Assembly: GCA_964384945.1 (NCBI GenBank) | Contig: CAYLMK010000002.1 | Coordinates: 124,001-188,000, forward strand | Direction of reading: 5' to 3' | DNA: 64,000 bases | Origin: S015-6 sp964384945 | Lineage (GTDB): Bacteria > Desulfobacterota > DSWW01 | Shown here: positions 26,777 to 34,956 of the stretch, one piece after another | How the letters are laid out: each line of letters opens with the position of its first letter | Position numbering within the stretch: the first letter of the stretch is position 1 | Program-made: the position numbers and the translations under genes | Notes under the pieces: model-generated | Told to the model about the DNA's origin: nothing | Seen by the model: the letters and a program-made list of their open reading frames with translations, nothing else | The model's database searches: none

Positions 26777-28081
26777 TCATGCCGTCATTCCCGCATGCCC
26801 TTCCCGGAGACCCTCTTCGCACAGAGGCTTCTGCTGCCGGTCGTCGTAGGAGTAATGCACGGACTGGAAGTCCTTGCGGAATTCGATCACCTCGTCTCCC
26901 ACGTACTTGCCGTCGATCAGGCAGCCCTTGAAGAACAGGGCGATCTGCCTCATTTCGGCCTCTTTCATTCCCATCCGCGTCATTTCCTGCGCGCCGATCC
27001 GGATCCCCGCCGGGTTGGTCACGTTCTCGAGGGGCTCGAAGGGAAGCAGATTCATGTTGACGATGATATTGTTGTCCTTGAGCATCCTCGCCACTTCGTC
27101 TCCGCGCCCGAAACGGGTCACATCCACGGCCAACTGGTGGCTCTCCGTGAAGTCGAACGCGCTGGCCTGGACGTCGAATCCGAACTCGAAGAGCGCACGG
27201 CCGAGCGCCTTGGCGTTCCGTATCGTCTGGTCCGCGTAGGCCTCTCCGAAATCGAGCATTTCGTACGTGGTCACGGCCAGGGGAACCAGGGTGTCGAGAT
27301 GATGATTGGACGAGGAGCCAGGAAACGCCCCCTTGTCGATCTTTTTCCAGTCGCCGTCCTTCATGTTGCTGAGGGCGAGGCCCCGCTGGGAGCCGGGAAA
27401 GGTCTTGTGCGTGCTCGCGGTCATCACGTCGGCTCCCTCTGCCAGCGGGTCCTGAAAACGCTTTCCCGCGATCAGCCCCAGCACATGGGCCGCATCGTAG
27501 ATCATCAGGGCATGGTGCCTTCTCGCCTCTTCGGCGAGGGCGGCGACCGGCTCCGGGAAGAGGAACAGGCTCTTGCCGAAGATAAGCACCCTCGGGTGCA
27601 CGGTGCGGATCAGGTCCACGGCCTTGTCCACATCCAGGTGGTAACCGTCCGCGGTCAGCGGAAAATCGATGATGTTGCGCGTGTACTTCCCGACCGACCC
27701 CGCTTTGTGGTGGCTGATGTGCCCCCCGCCTGCGGTCGAATTCACGAGCACGATGTCCCCCGGGGTGATGTACTGGCTGAACACCGCATCGTTGACCACG
27801 GTCCCGCTGATCGGCCTCACGTCGACCTGCCGGCAGTTGAAGAGGGCCTTCAGGTGCTTCTTCACCCTCGCCTCGATCTCGTCGATCTTGTCCGTTCCCT
27901 GATAGTAGCGCTCTCCGGGGTGGCCCTCCGCATACCGGTGGGCGAAATCCGAGCCCATCAGGGAGCGGGCACGCCGGCTGAGGACGTTCTCGCTCGCGAT
28001 GAGATTGATCGTGTGCGCCCGCCAGACATTCTGTTCGGAGACGATCTGCTCGACCCAGGAAACACTCTTCTCGTAGTACAT
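26777..28081 (-). CDS. Serine hydroxymethyltransferase-like PLP enzyme (archaeal-type variant)
   Basis: 434 residues from ATG 28081, with AGGAAGGA upstream; longer in-frame readings are unlike the family. Core motifs: NLIASENVLSRRARSLMGSD, HRYAEGHPGERYYQGTDKID, and the PLP-lysine region STHKTFPGSQRG, where bacterial GlyA has THKTLRGPRG. YDAAHVLGLIAG is the PLP-aspartate segment. The PGSQRG form is closer to archaeal enzymes, so the one-carbon carrier may not be ordinary tetrahydrofolate; this is inference. It would interconvert serine and glycine with a pterin C1 carrier. A promoter lies about 120 bases upstream of the start, leaving a GC-rich leader with a CCCGA/TCGGG stem (near 28131-28149). 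Confidence 0.8.
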   Translation of the reverse strand: MYYEKSVSWVEQIVSEQNVWRAHTINLIASENVLSRRARSLMGSDFAHRYAEGHPGERYYQGTDKIDEIEARVKKHLKALFNCRQVDVRPISGTVVNDAVFSQYITPGDIVLVNSTAGGGHISHHKAGSVGKYTRNIIDFPLTADGYHLDVDKAVDLIRTVHPRVLIFGKSLFLFPEPVAALAEEARRHHALMIYDAAHVLGLIAGKRFQDPLAEGADVMTASTHKTFPGSQRGLALSNMKDGDWKKIDKGAFPGSSSNHHLDTLVPLAVTTYEMLDFGEAYADQTIRNAKALGRALFEFGFDVQASAFDFTESHQLAVDVTRFGRGDEVARMLKDNNIIVNMNLLPFEPLENVTNPAGIRIGAQEMTRMGMKEAEMRQIALFFKGCLIDGKYVGDEVIEFRKDFQSVHYSYDDRQQKPLCEEGLREGHAGMTA

Positions 28082-28208
28082 GGCGCTCTTTCCTTCCTGT
28101 GGGGATCCAATCGGGAAAAGCCTTCCGCGCTTCGACCGGAGCCCGATGCCTCCGCTCGGGGAGGTTCCGACACGCGGTTCGAGGGGGTCCTGAAGGAGCA
28201 TTTTTTTC

Positions 28209-28237
28209 AACGTAACGCAGAGCCTGCGTGTTGTCAA
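28209..28237 (-). promoter_or_regulatory. Predicted promoter of the SHMT-like gene
   Basis: On the minus strand: a perfect TTGACA, 17-base spacer, TACGTT (three of six). The start would be near 28202, giving a 120-base leader. It is arranged back-to-back with the ABC1 promoter 36 bases away. Confidence 0.45.
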
Positions 28238-28272
28238 GAATTCCAACGGGCGGCAAGCGCCCCTGCCGTCGA

Positions 28273-28300
28273 TTGACAACCTGCGCCCCGACCGGATACC
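28273..28300 (+). promoter_or_regulatory. Predicted promoter of the ABC1-kinase gene
   Basis: A perfect TTGACA, 16-base spacer, GATACC (three of six). The predicted start near 28307 leaves just enough room for GGGGAGGAGAG before the ATG at 28321. Confidence 0.4.
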
Positions 28301-28320
28301 CATGGGAAAGGGGAGGAGAG

Positions 28321-29634
28321 ATGGGCAGCAAGAAACCCTTCGTGACGGGCAGGACATCGCGCTTTTTGCGGCTCACCGGCCTGGCCGGACGCGTTTCGTC
28401 GAGCTACACCGGCCAGCGGATCAGGGAGCTTTTCCTCGACGCCGGCCGCATCCCCACCTTGCGCTCGGAGACGCACGTCCGCAACGCGGAGCGAATCGTT
28501 CAGACGCTCGGGGAACTCAAGGGCGCGGTCATGAAGGTGGGCCAGTACATGTCGATCCAGACCGATCTGCTGCCCCGGGAGTTCGCCGATGTGCTCGCCT
28601 CGCTGCAAAAGGCCGCCCCGCCGGTGGACTACGAGCTGATCGCATCGGTGATCACCGCCGAATTCGGGAAATCGCCCGAAGCTCTCTTTGCCCGTTTCGA
28701 TCGGGACCCTCACGCCTCGGCCTCGATCGGGCAGGTGCACCGGGCGAGGCTCTCGAACGGAACGGAAGTGGTAGTCAAGGTCCAGTATCCGGAGGTGGCC
28801 CGGAACATCGAAGGGGACCTGAGCAATCTGAAGACGATCCTCACCACGGGCAGCATCATGGGGTACCGAAAGAGCGACCTGGGAGGCGTCTTCGCGGAGA
28901 TCCGGGACCGCCTGCACGAGGAACTCGACTACGACCAGGAGATGGAAAACCTTCGCGAATTCCGGAGGATCTTCGAGCGGGACGAGCGCGTTCGGATCCC
29001 CCGCGTCTTCCCCTCCTACTGCTCCTACCGGGTCCTCACGATGGAGTACCTGCCCGGAGATCCGTTGGAAGCCCTGCGGGCCCCCCCTTACACGAGGGAG
29101 GACCGCAACCGATTCGGAAGGATCCTCTTCGACCTCTTCGCCGACCAGATCCTGCGGTTGGGCATCCTCCACGCCGATCCCCATCCCGGAAACTTCGCCT
29201 TCCGGAAGGAAGGGCCGATGATCCTGTACGATTTCGGCTGCCTGAAACGCATTCCTCCGTACATCCGGGACGCCTGCCGGGACCTGGCGCGCTGCGGCCT
29301 GCAGGGAGACCTCGGCGGGATCGACGAGGCACTCCTGCGCCTGGGCTCCAGAGACCCGAGGCGGAAGGCCCCGGACAGCGAGTTCTACAGGAAGTACCTC
29401 GATGTGCTGGGGGAGCCCTTCCGGCCGGGCGAGGCCTTCGATTTCGGGGCCTCCCGGATCCACGAGAGGCTCGTCGACCTCGCGCCCCTCGGCTTATCCA
29501 AGATGCTCCACTTCCGGCCCGCGCGGGAGACCGTCTTCATCGGCCGTACGATCGGCGGACACTACGGGAACCTGGTGCACATCGGCCCGACCGCGAAATG
29601 GAGGGAATTGCTGGAATTCCATCTCAAGCCTTAG
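28321..29634 (+). CDS. ABC1/UbiB/ADCK-family atypical kinase
   Basis: 437 residues from ATG 28321, which has a strong GGAGGAG. Family-specific residues: KVGQ in ELKGAVMKVGQYMSIQTDLL (the atypical KxGQ region), ASIGQVHRA (Ala-rich nucleotide loop), VVVKVQYP (ATP-binding Lys), HADPHPGNFAF (catalytic loop) and LYDFGCL (DFG). All catalytic residues are present. Bacterial members are linked to ubiquinone or isoprenoid lipid functions, and several are ATPases and not classical kinases. No membrane helix is obvious at the C-terminus. The gene stands between divergent SHMT and a radical SAM gene, giving little context. Confidence 0.85.
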   Translation: MGSKKPFVTGRTSRFLRLTGLAGRVSSSYTGQRIRELFLDAGRIPTLRSETHVRNAERIVQTLGELKGAVMKVGQYMSIQTDLLPREFADVLASLQKAAPPVDYELIASVITAEFGKSPEALFARFDRDPHASASIGQVHRARLSNGTEVVVKVQYPEVARNIEGDLSNLKTILTTGSIMGYRKSDLGGVFAEIRDRLHEELDYDQEMENLREFRRIFERDERVRIPRVFPSYCSYRVLTMEYLPGDPLEALRAPPYTREDRNRFGRILFDLFADQILRLGILHADPHPGNFAFRKEGPMILYDFGCLKRIPPYIRDACRDLARCGLQGDLGGIDEALLRLGSRDPRRKAPDSEFYRKYLDVLGEPFRPGEAFDFGASRIHERLVDLAPLGLSKMLHFRPARETVFIGRTIGGHYGNLVHIGPTAKWRELLEFHLKP

Positions 29635-29669
29635 GAGCCCTTTCCGGCCCGCGCCGAGGGGGAGACGCG

Positions 29670-29819
29670 ATGAGCCGCAACTTATTGTTTTTCGTAGGAG
29701 TTTATGATAAGAGAGTGCACTTCCGGCAGTCAAGGATCCGGGACATGGCTCTTCGGCGGAACGCGCACGATGCGAATTCATATCATTCGACCGACCCATT
29801 TCACGACCCCTTCCCGTAA
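29670..29819 (+). CDS. Possible 49-residue leader ORF overlapping the next gene's start
   Basis: ATG 29670 follows GAGGGGGAG at a suitable distance. The frame runs 49 codons, beginning MSRNLLFFVGVYDKRV, and its stop lies 50 bases past the likely start of the radical SAM gene. No family is recognised. Because the radical SAM gene's own ribosome site is weak, translation of this ORF might couple to it; it may equally be chance. Confidence 0.25.
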   Translation: MSRNLLFFVGVYDKRVHFRQSRIRDMALRRNAHDANSYHSTDPFHDPFP

Positions 29820-31089
29820 AGAGCTATTCAAGACCCGGAAGCGGGACCTGGTCCCGCTCACCCTGCCCTACCTCGCGGCCCTCATCCCCGAGGGCCATGA
29901 GATTCGCATCACGGACGAACAGGTCCAGGACTTGGACCTCGAGGCCCCCTCGGACTGTGTATTCATCTCGGTCCTGATCTTGAACTCGCTGCGGGCGTAC
30001 CAGATCGCCGACGCCTACCGCAGGAAGGGGATCCCGGTCGTGATGGGAGGCCCTCACTGTACCTTTTACGCGGACGAGGCGCTCGAGCACGCCGATGCCA
30101 TCGCTCTCGGGGAAGGGGAAACCCTGATCCCCAGGATTCTGGAGGACCTCGCAAGAGGCAGGCTCGAGCCGCGTTACGAGGCCTCCGGGCTCCACGATCT
30201 GCGCGGTCTGCCGTTGCCGAGACACGACCTTCTGGATCCGGGTACCCTCACCCGCTTCCGGACCGTGGCCGTCCAGACCAGCCGCGGATGCCCCTACCGA
30301 TGCGAATTCTGCGCCGAGCGATTCTACCTCGGCGAGCGCTACCGGACACGGCCCGTGGACGAAGTCATCGAGGAGATCCGGCGCTCGGGAAGCCGGCAGA
30401 TCTTCTTCGCGGACAGCACGCTTGTCGGGGATCGGGCGCGGACCCTGGAATTCCTGGAGCGGCTCCTGCCCCTGAAGGTCCGATGGTCGGCCCTGTGGAA
30501 CGCCCACCGCGTATTGGACACCGAGATGATGCTCCTGGCAAAACGGAGCGGGCTCCTCCACATCAACATGGGCGTGGAGAGCATCAAGCCGGAAACGCTC
30601 AAGGGCATGCGTAAGAGCACGACGCCTGCGGACCGCCTGGAAGAAGTGATCCGCACCCTGCGGCGCATGGACGTGAGCTTCTCTTTCAATCTCATCTTCG
30701 GGTGGGACACGGACCGCCTGGAGGATTTCCAGGCTACCCTGGACTTCCTTCAGAGAAACAAGGTGCACGTAGCCTTCTTCAACGTCTTCTCTCCTCACAA
30801 GGGCACGAGGATCTACGAGGAGTTCAAGGCCGCGGGAAGGCTCCGGGACGAGAAGAACATGGGGAGATGGCCCGGCGTCATTGCGGAGATCCACCCGAAG
30901 CACTTCACCGCGGAACAGCTGGAAGAGGGTATCCGGGGAATCTACCGGGACTTCTATTCCTTGCGTTCCATGTTCCTGCGCCTCCCTTTTCCCAAGTCCA
31001 GGGCCTCGGTCGCTTCCTGGTTCATGAATCTCAGCCAGAGGAAGATGACCGGCGCGGGGGCATCTCGCACGGACTTTGACGGTATCTAG
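29770..31089 (+). CDS. B12-binding-domain radical SAM enzyme (second copy type)
   Basis: 439 residues from ATG 29770 (MRIHIIRPTHF, a family-like first beta strand). Domain order: cobalamin-binding fold (1-140, VVMGGPHCTFYADEALEHAD and LGEGETLIPRILE), then the radical SAM core with TSRGCPYRCEFC (CX3CX2C), FFADSTLVGDRAR, and INMGVESIKPETLKGM, then a helical C-terminus (WFMNLSQRK). The pattern is like the HpnJ/HpnP and other B12-radical SAM proteins that methylate or remodel lipids and secondary metabolites; the substrate is unknown. Its start is weakly supported by ribosome-site sequence. No other hopanoid genes are visible. Confidence 0.75.
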   Translation: MRIHIIRPTHFTTPSRKELFKTRKRDLVPLTLPYLAALIPEGHEIRITDEQVQDLDLEAPSDCVFISVLILNSLRAYQIADAYRRKGIPVVMGGPHCTFYADEALEHADAIALGEGETLIPRILEDLARGRLEPRYEASGLHDLRGLPLPRHDLLDPGTLTRFRTVAVQTSRGCPYRCEFCAERFYLGERYRTRPVDEVIEEIRRSGSRQIFFADSTLVGDRARTLEFLERLLPLKVRWSALWNAHRVLDTEMMLLAKRSGLLHINMGVESIKPETLKGMRKSTTPADRLEEVIRTLRRMDVSFSFNLIFGWDTDRLEDFQATLDFLQRNKVHVAFFNVFSPHKGTRIYEEFKAAGRLRDEKNMGRWPGVIAEIHPKHFTAEQLEEGIRGIYRDFYSLRSMFLRLPFPKSRASVASWFMNLSQRKMTGAGASRTDFDGI

Positions 31090-31192
31090 CGGGCACGGCT
31101 CATGCCCCTGCATGGGCCGGAATCCCGCCCTCAAAAAAACCTTGATTTTTTCGGTATAAGAACGTATCGTGACTAAAGAGGCACGAAGCATC

Positions 31193-31810
31193 ATGAAGAA
31201 GGATTCCTCCTCGAAGATCATCGACCTGAAGCCTCGCCCCCGATCCTCGCCGCGGTCAAAGGGTCCGGGGAAAATCGAGTATCAGGAAACGCTCTTGGCG
31301 CCCCTCTGGCTGCGGCTGGCTGTTTACGGCTTCTTCGGCACCCTGATCGGTTTCTATCTGCTCTCCCCGATCTGGGACGCCGAGTCAAACGACGTGCTCA
31401 ATCTTTCCCTCTGCCTCGTTTTTGTCTTCGTCCTGTGGGTGCTGCACATCTTCCTTTCGCTGCGCGTGACCCTGTCCGCCAAGGGCATCCGCTTCGGCTA
31501 TTATCTGCTCACCAAGGAGTTCAAGTACTCGGACATCCTGAGCGCCGAGGTCTTGCGCTATCAACTCGGGGACTACCTCGGGTGGGGCATTCGGAGGGGA
31601 ACGGACGGATCGATCATGTACAACGTTCCCGGCGATCAGGGCATCGCCGTCAAGCTCGTCGTGCGCGAGGCGGACCAGCGCCGCGTTTATGCCTTCAGCG
31701 CGAAAAGGCCCGAGGTGATCTGCAGGAAGATCCAGTCCTATTTGCGACCCACTTCCTTTCCTGACAGAAAAGACCGATCCAACAAGGACAAGGCGATCCG
31801 CCGCGGCTGA
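31193..31810 (+). CDS. Hypothetical membrane protein with two helices and a PH-like cytoplasmic tail
   Basis: 205 residues from ATG 31193 (GAGG 12 bases upstream); GTG 31169 is an alternative without a ribosome site. After a basic N-terminus (about 40 residues) there are two helices (LRLAVYGFFGTLIGFYLLSP and LCLVFVFVLWVLHIFL). The rest is a compact beta-rich domain (LTKEFKYSDILSAEVLRYQL, GIAVKLVVREADQRRVYAFS), similar in look to bacterial PH-like/DUF-type membrane proteins. I do not recognise a specific family or function. A possible -10 (TATAAG) lies at 31155, without a clear -35. Confidence 0.55.
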   Translation: MKKDSSSKIIDLKPRPRSSPRSKGPGKIEYQETLLAPLWLRLAVYGFFGTLIGFYLLSPIWDAESNDVLNLSLCLVFVFVLWVLHIFLSLRVTLSAKGIRFGYYLLTKEFKYSDILSAEVLRYQLGDYLGWGIRRGTDGSIMYNVPGDQGIAVKLVVREADQRRVYAFSAKRPEVICRKIQSYLRPTSFPDRKDRSNKDKAIRRG

Positions 31811-31839
31811 GCCGGGGCGCGAAGCGTCCGTGCCGTCCG

Positions 31840-32640
31840 CTAGTTGTACTGCTTCTTGCCGGACTTCTTCTCGCTTCCTTCTCCCAGGAGGGCATCGGAG
31901 AAGAAGCTCTTGTTCCCCTGGCGAATGAACTGCTCGATTTCGATCTCTTTCTTCAGGCCGGCTTCCCGAAGTTCCGATGTGTCCAGACGGATCCCCCACC
32001 ACCGGGAGAAGTTTTCCAGAATGGCAAGGCTGGTTTTGGGGTTGTCCATGCCGATCGTGTAGTAGGGCAGCTCCCCCAGCAGACACGCCCCCTCGAAGCC
32101 CATCCGTTTTCCCACTCCGAGGAGCAAGCCGTTCAGGCCGCTCACGTGACCTTGCGGCAGCAGGCGAACCTCCAGAGTCTCCATCTCCCGCAGAATTTCC
32201 CGATGGGTGGCTATCCCCCAGACGCGGGGGCGCTCCATGTGGGACATCGAGCACATCAAGGCTGCGCTCGTGTAGACCCTTCGGACCCCGAACCGGTCGG
32301 CCGCCTGCATCACGAGTCGAGCGAGCTCGAGCGCCCGGGACGGATGGGGTTGATGGTCGGCGACGAAGAGGAGCAAATCCCCTTTCTTTTCAGGATGGCG
32401 GAAGCTGTGGAACCGGTATTCCGGCATCTCCAGGGGAACGGTGAGGTGCTCCCGAATATCGATGCCTTCCGCCAGGGCGAAGCCGGAGGACTCGATGGAA
32501 CCCACAGGCTCGGGCCGCAGCTTCTTGAGGAGGAACCTGGCCGCGTTCAAGGAAACATTGCCCATGCCCGGCCAGGCGGCGTAAAGACTGGGCACGTGAA
32601 GGTCGGGCTCCCGATCCAGGCGGATGGCGGAATCGTTCAT
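31840..32640 (-). CDS. PAC2-family protein
   Basis: 266 residues from ATG 32640, which has GGGGAGAAAGG directly upstream. Hallmarks of the PAC2 (proteasome-assembly-chaperone-like) family: the N-terminal AAWPGMGNVSLNAARFL, and LLGELPYYTIGMDNPKTSLAIL near residue 200. Bacterial members have no proven role. The sequence is a complete single-domain protein. It follows gpsA by 64 bases on the same strand, so an operon with a phospholipid precursor gene is possible. Confidence 0.75.
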   Translation of the reverse strand: MNDSAIRLDREPDLHVPSLYAAWPGMGNVSLNAARFLLKKLRPEPVGSIESSGFALAEGIDIREHLTVPLEMPEYRFHSFRHPEKKGDLLLFVADHQPHPSRALELARLVMQAADRFGVRRVYTSAALMCSMSHMERPRVWGIATHREILREMETLEVRLLPQGHVSGLNGLLLGVGKRMGFEGACLLGELPYYTIGMDNPKTSLAILENFSRWWGIRLDTSELREAGLKKEIEIEQFIRQGNKSFFSDALLGEGSEKKSGKKQYN

Positions 32641-32704
32641 CCTTTCTCCCCGAAGTTGTCCTCTGCCCCCTTCGATTCGGGAATCCCCTTCAAGGATGCA
32701 ATTC

Positions 32705-33736
32705 TCAACGCGATCCGGCTGCCCGATCCTTTTCGTCAAGCTCTTCCCGCAGGGGCCGCTCCATGAGCTCTCGGGCCGCCAGGTCGAGCTGTTTGCCGTG
32801 GTGGAGGACCAGAGCGACCTGCTCGGATATGGGCATGGAAACGTTGAGCTTCCGGGCGAGATGCCAGACGGAATCGGCCGTCTCGACTCCCTCGGCCACC
32901 ATCTTCATGGAGCCGACGATGCTCGCCAGCGGCCGCCCCCGTCCGAGTTCGACCCCCACCTGACGGTTGCGGCTCAGGGACCCGGTGCAGGTAAGGACCA
33001 AGTCGCCGATACCGGCGTGTCCACTCAGGGTCAGCGGATTGGCGCCTTTTGCCACGGCGAGGCGGGTGATCTCCGCAAGCCCCCGGGTGATGAGGCTTGC
33101 CTGGGCATTCAGACCGAAGCCCATGGAGTCACAGGCACCGACCGCGATGGCGATCACGTTCTTGACGGCGCCCCCGACCTGCACACCGACCACATCCGCA
33201 GACGTGTAGATTCGGAAAGAAGGGCCTCCCATCAGATCCTGAACCCTCTTCCGGACGCCCTCGCTCTGCCCGGCGAGGGTCACATTCGCCGGCTTGCCCT
33301 CCGCAACTTCCCTCGCAAAGCTCGGCCCGGACAGATAGGTCAGATACGGGTGGTACTTGCCGGGAAGCTCCCCCGCAAGGATCTCGGACATGAGTTCCAG
33401 GCTCTGCTTTTCGATCCCCTTGCTGCAGCAGACGATCGGGGCCTCCGTCGGCAGCAAGTAGCGAATCCGCAGGACCACCTCGCGCATGAACTGCGAAGGG
33501 ACGACCAGAAGGACCAGGTCGGCCTTCTCAAGGGCCTCCCGCTCATCCAGGGTCGCCACGATGCGGGGGGATAGGGAGATGCCGGGCAGAAACAAGGGGT
33601 TCTCGTGCCGCCCGTTGATCGACTCGCGGACCTCCGGCTCTCTGACCCACTGCGACACGCGATAGCCGCGGGTCGCGCAGAGCTGGCCGAGCGCGGTACC
33701 CCACCCGCCGCTGCCGAAGACACAGACACGCAACAC
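32705..33736 (-). CDS. gpsA: NAD(P)-dependent glycerol-3-phosphate dehydrogenase
   Basis: 343 residues; GTG 33736 is preceded by GAGGGGGG. The N-terminal Rossmann motif is VFGSGGWGTALG. Catalytic elements: SKGIE, YLSGPSFAREVAEG, the lysine in GGAVKNVIAIA and HAGIGDLVLTCTG, followed by LSRNRQVG, all in canonical order. It makes sn-glycerol-3-phosphate from dihydroxyacetone phosphate for phospholipid synthesis, in the cytoplasm. Length is typical (about 330-340). Confidence 0.95.
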   Translation of the reverse strand: MLRVCVFGSGGWGTALGQLCATRGYRVSQWVREPEVRESINGRHENPLFLPGISLSPRIVATLDEREALEKADLVLLVVPSQFMREVVLRIRYLLPTEAPIVCCSKGIEKQSLELMSEILAGELPGKYHPYLTYLSGPSFAREVAEGKPANVTLAGQSEGVRKRVQDLMGGPSFRIYTSADVVGVQVGGAVKNVIAIAVGACDSMGFGLNAQASLITRGLAEITRLAVAKGANPLTLSGHAGIGDLVLTCTGSLSRNRQVGVELGRGRPLASIVGSMKMVAEGVETADSVWHLARKLNVSMPISEQVALVLHHGKQLDLAARELMERPLREELDEKDRAAGSR

Positions 33737-33862
33737 GATCCCCCCTCACGTTTCGCCCGCGCGACCGATTCGGGCAAGCCCGCTCACGGACTCCGAGGGC
33801 GATGGTGTGGACGGGAGCCGCCCCTTCGCGTGCAGGATCACGCTGCCGGTTATCAACAGCCT

Positions 33863-34282
33863 CTAGTCGAGTTCCTCCCCCTTGGAGGTCATGACCAGTT
33901 GGCCGTGTTTGACGCCCTTGACCCCGAGCAGGTTGTCCGAGATCGAGCGGATTTCCCCCGGCTTTCCCCTAAGGACCATCACCTCCAGGCAGTTGTGCGA
34001 GTCCACGTGAACATGCATGGTGGAAATGATCCGATGATAGTGCTCATGCTGAAGGTGCTCCAGCCGATCCGGCAGGTCACGGACATGGTGATTGTAAAGC
34101 AGGGTGAGGGTGCCCAGCATTTCCTTGTTGCCTTGCTCCCATTCATGTTCCACGAGGTGTTTGCGAATCAGGTCCCGGATCGCCTCGGAGCGGTTCACAT
34201 ACCCTCTCCGGGAGATCAGCCGGTCAAACTGGCCCAGCAGATGGCCACTGATGGAGACACCGAATCGAACCAACTCGTCCAT
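33863..34282 (-). CDS. nikR: NikR-like nickel-responsive ribbon-helix-helix regulator
   Basis: 139 residues from ATG 34282, with GGGGGAG upstream. The N-terminal ribbon-helix-helix (RFGVSISGHLLGQFDRLI, then YVNRSEAIRDLIRKHL) and the C-terminal ACT-like metal domain are both complete. The four square-planar Ni2+ ligands fit the E. coli set (H76, H87, H89, C95) with an offset of three: H79, H90, H92 and C98 in ISTMHVHVDSHNCLEV. It should repress nickel uptake genes when Ni2+ is bound. No nickel transporter, hydrogenase or urease gene is in the window, so its target lies elsewhere. A predicted promoter is 67 bases upstream. Confidence 0.92.
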   Translation of the reverse strand: MDELVRFGVSISGHLLGQFDRLISRRGYVNRSEAIRDLIRKHLVEHEWEQGNKEMLGTLTLLYNHHVRDLPDRLEHLQHEHYHRIISTMHVHVDSHNCLEVMVLRGKPGEIRSISDNLLGVKGVKHGQLVMTSKGEELD

Positions 34283-34355
34283 GAGACTCCCCCGCAACGT
34301 TCCGAGCACCTTCGGCCTATCCGCGGGCACTCGCATCCGCGTGCATCGAACCGGT

Positions 34356-34385
34356 CTTATAGCACGCCAAACCGGGCGATTGCAA
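34356..34385 (-). promoter_or_regulatory. Predicted promoter of nikR
   Basis: On the minus strand: TTGCAA, 18 bases, TATAAG. The start would be near 34349. I see no clear self-operator palindrome of the NikR GTATGA-type in this region. Confidence 0.5.
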
Positions 34386-34499
34386 TGAAAGCACTTGAAA
34401 CTGTCCGCGAAATATACTAAGAAGTGGACCCGTAGATCGATTCTTCGTGTCCCGAAATCCTCAGGAAGGAAACCCAAACAAGCATAGAGGAGGGCGAAC

Positions 34500-34865
34500 A
34501 TGGCGGAAAGACCCACACCCCCGGAAGGGATCACCCCGGACGATTTCTATCTCAAATGGCTTCCCCAGCAGGCGGCGGCCAACCCGGGCCAGGCGGCCAA
34601 GATCAAGGATATCAACGCCGTCATCCAGGTCGTGCTGACCGGCGAAGGCGGCGGCGACTACTTCATGGAACTCGCGGGCGGCTCGTTCAAGACCGGCAAG
34701 GGCAAGGCGGAATCGCCCAAGCTGACCATCACCCAGAGCGTCGCGGATTGGAGAGAGATCAATGCAGGCCGGCTCAATCCCCAGATGGCCTTCATGTCGG
34801 GCAAACTGAAGATCAGCGGGGACATGAGCCTTGCCATGAAGCTCGGATCGATCATGGGCGGATGA
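34500..34865 (+). CDS. SCP2 sterol-binding-domain protein
   Basis: 121 residues, a single SCP2-like lipid-binding domain with characteristic ITQSVADWREINAGRLNPQMAFMSGKLKISGDMSLAMKL. ATG 34500 has GAGGAGG six bases upstream. SCP2 domains bind lipids or act as accessory domains on fatty-acyl enzymes; alone, the ligand is unknown. The adjoining long-chain acyl-CoA ligase, after a strong terminator, suggests a shared lipid theme, though as separate transcripts. Confidence 0.85.
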   Translation: MAERPTPPEGITPDDFYLKWLPQQAAANPGQAAKIKDINAVIQVVLTGEGGGDYFMELAGGSFKTGKGKAESPKLTITQSVADWREINAGRLNPQMAFMSGKLKISGDMSLAMKLGSIMGG

Positions 34866-34894
34866 GCGGCGGGCCTGCTGAACGGCAAAATGAA

Positions 34895-34930
34895 AAAGGG
34901 CCTTGACGTTGACGCAAGGCCCTTTTTTTT
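34895..34930 (+). terminator. Strong intrinsic terminator after the SCP2 gene
   Basis: A perfect 11-base stem (AAAGGGCCTTG pairing with CAAGGCCCTTT) with a nine-base loop, followed by a run of Ts (34923-34930). It ends the SCP2 transcript 30 bases after its stop. A-rich sequence before the stem also makes it readable as a terminator in the opposite direction. Confidence 0.85.
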
Positions 34931-34956
34931 CCCGGGGCTCTTGGAGGGGATCGCAG

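Noticed and set aside
34395..34420. Promoter for the SCP2 gene (TTGAAA with TATACT)
   Set aside because: TATACT is a good -10, but the only -35-like element is 12 bases away, too close.
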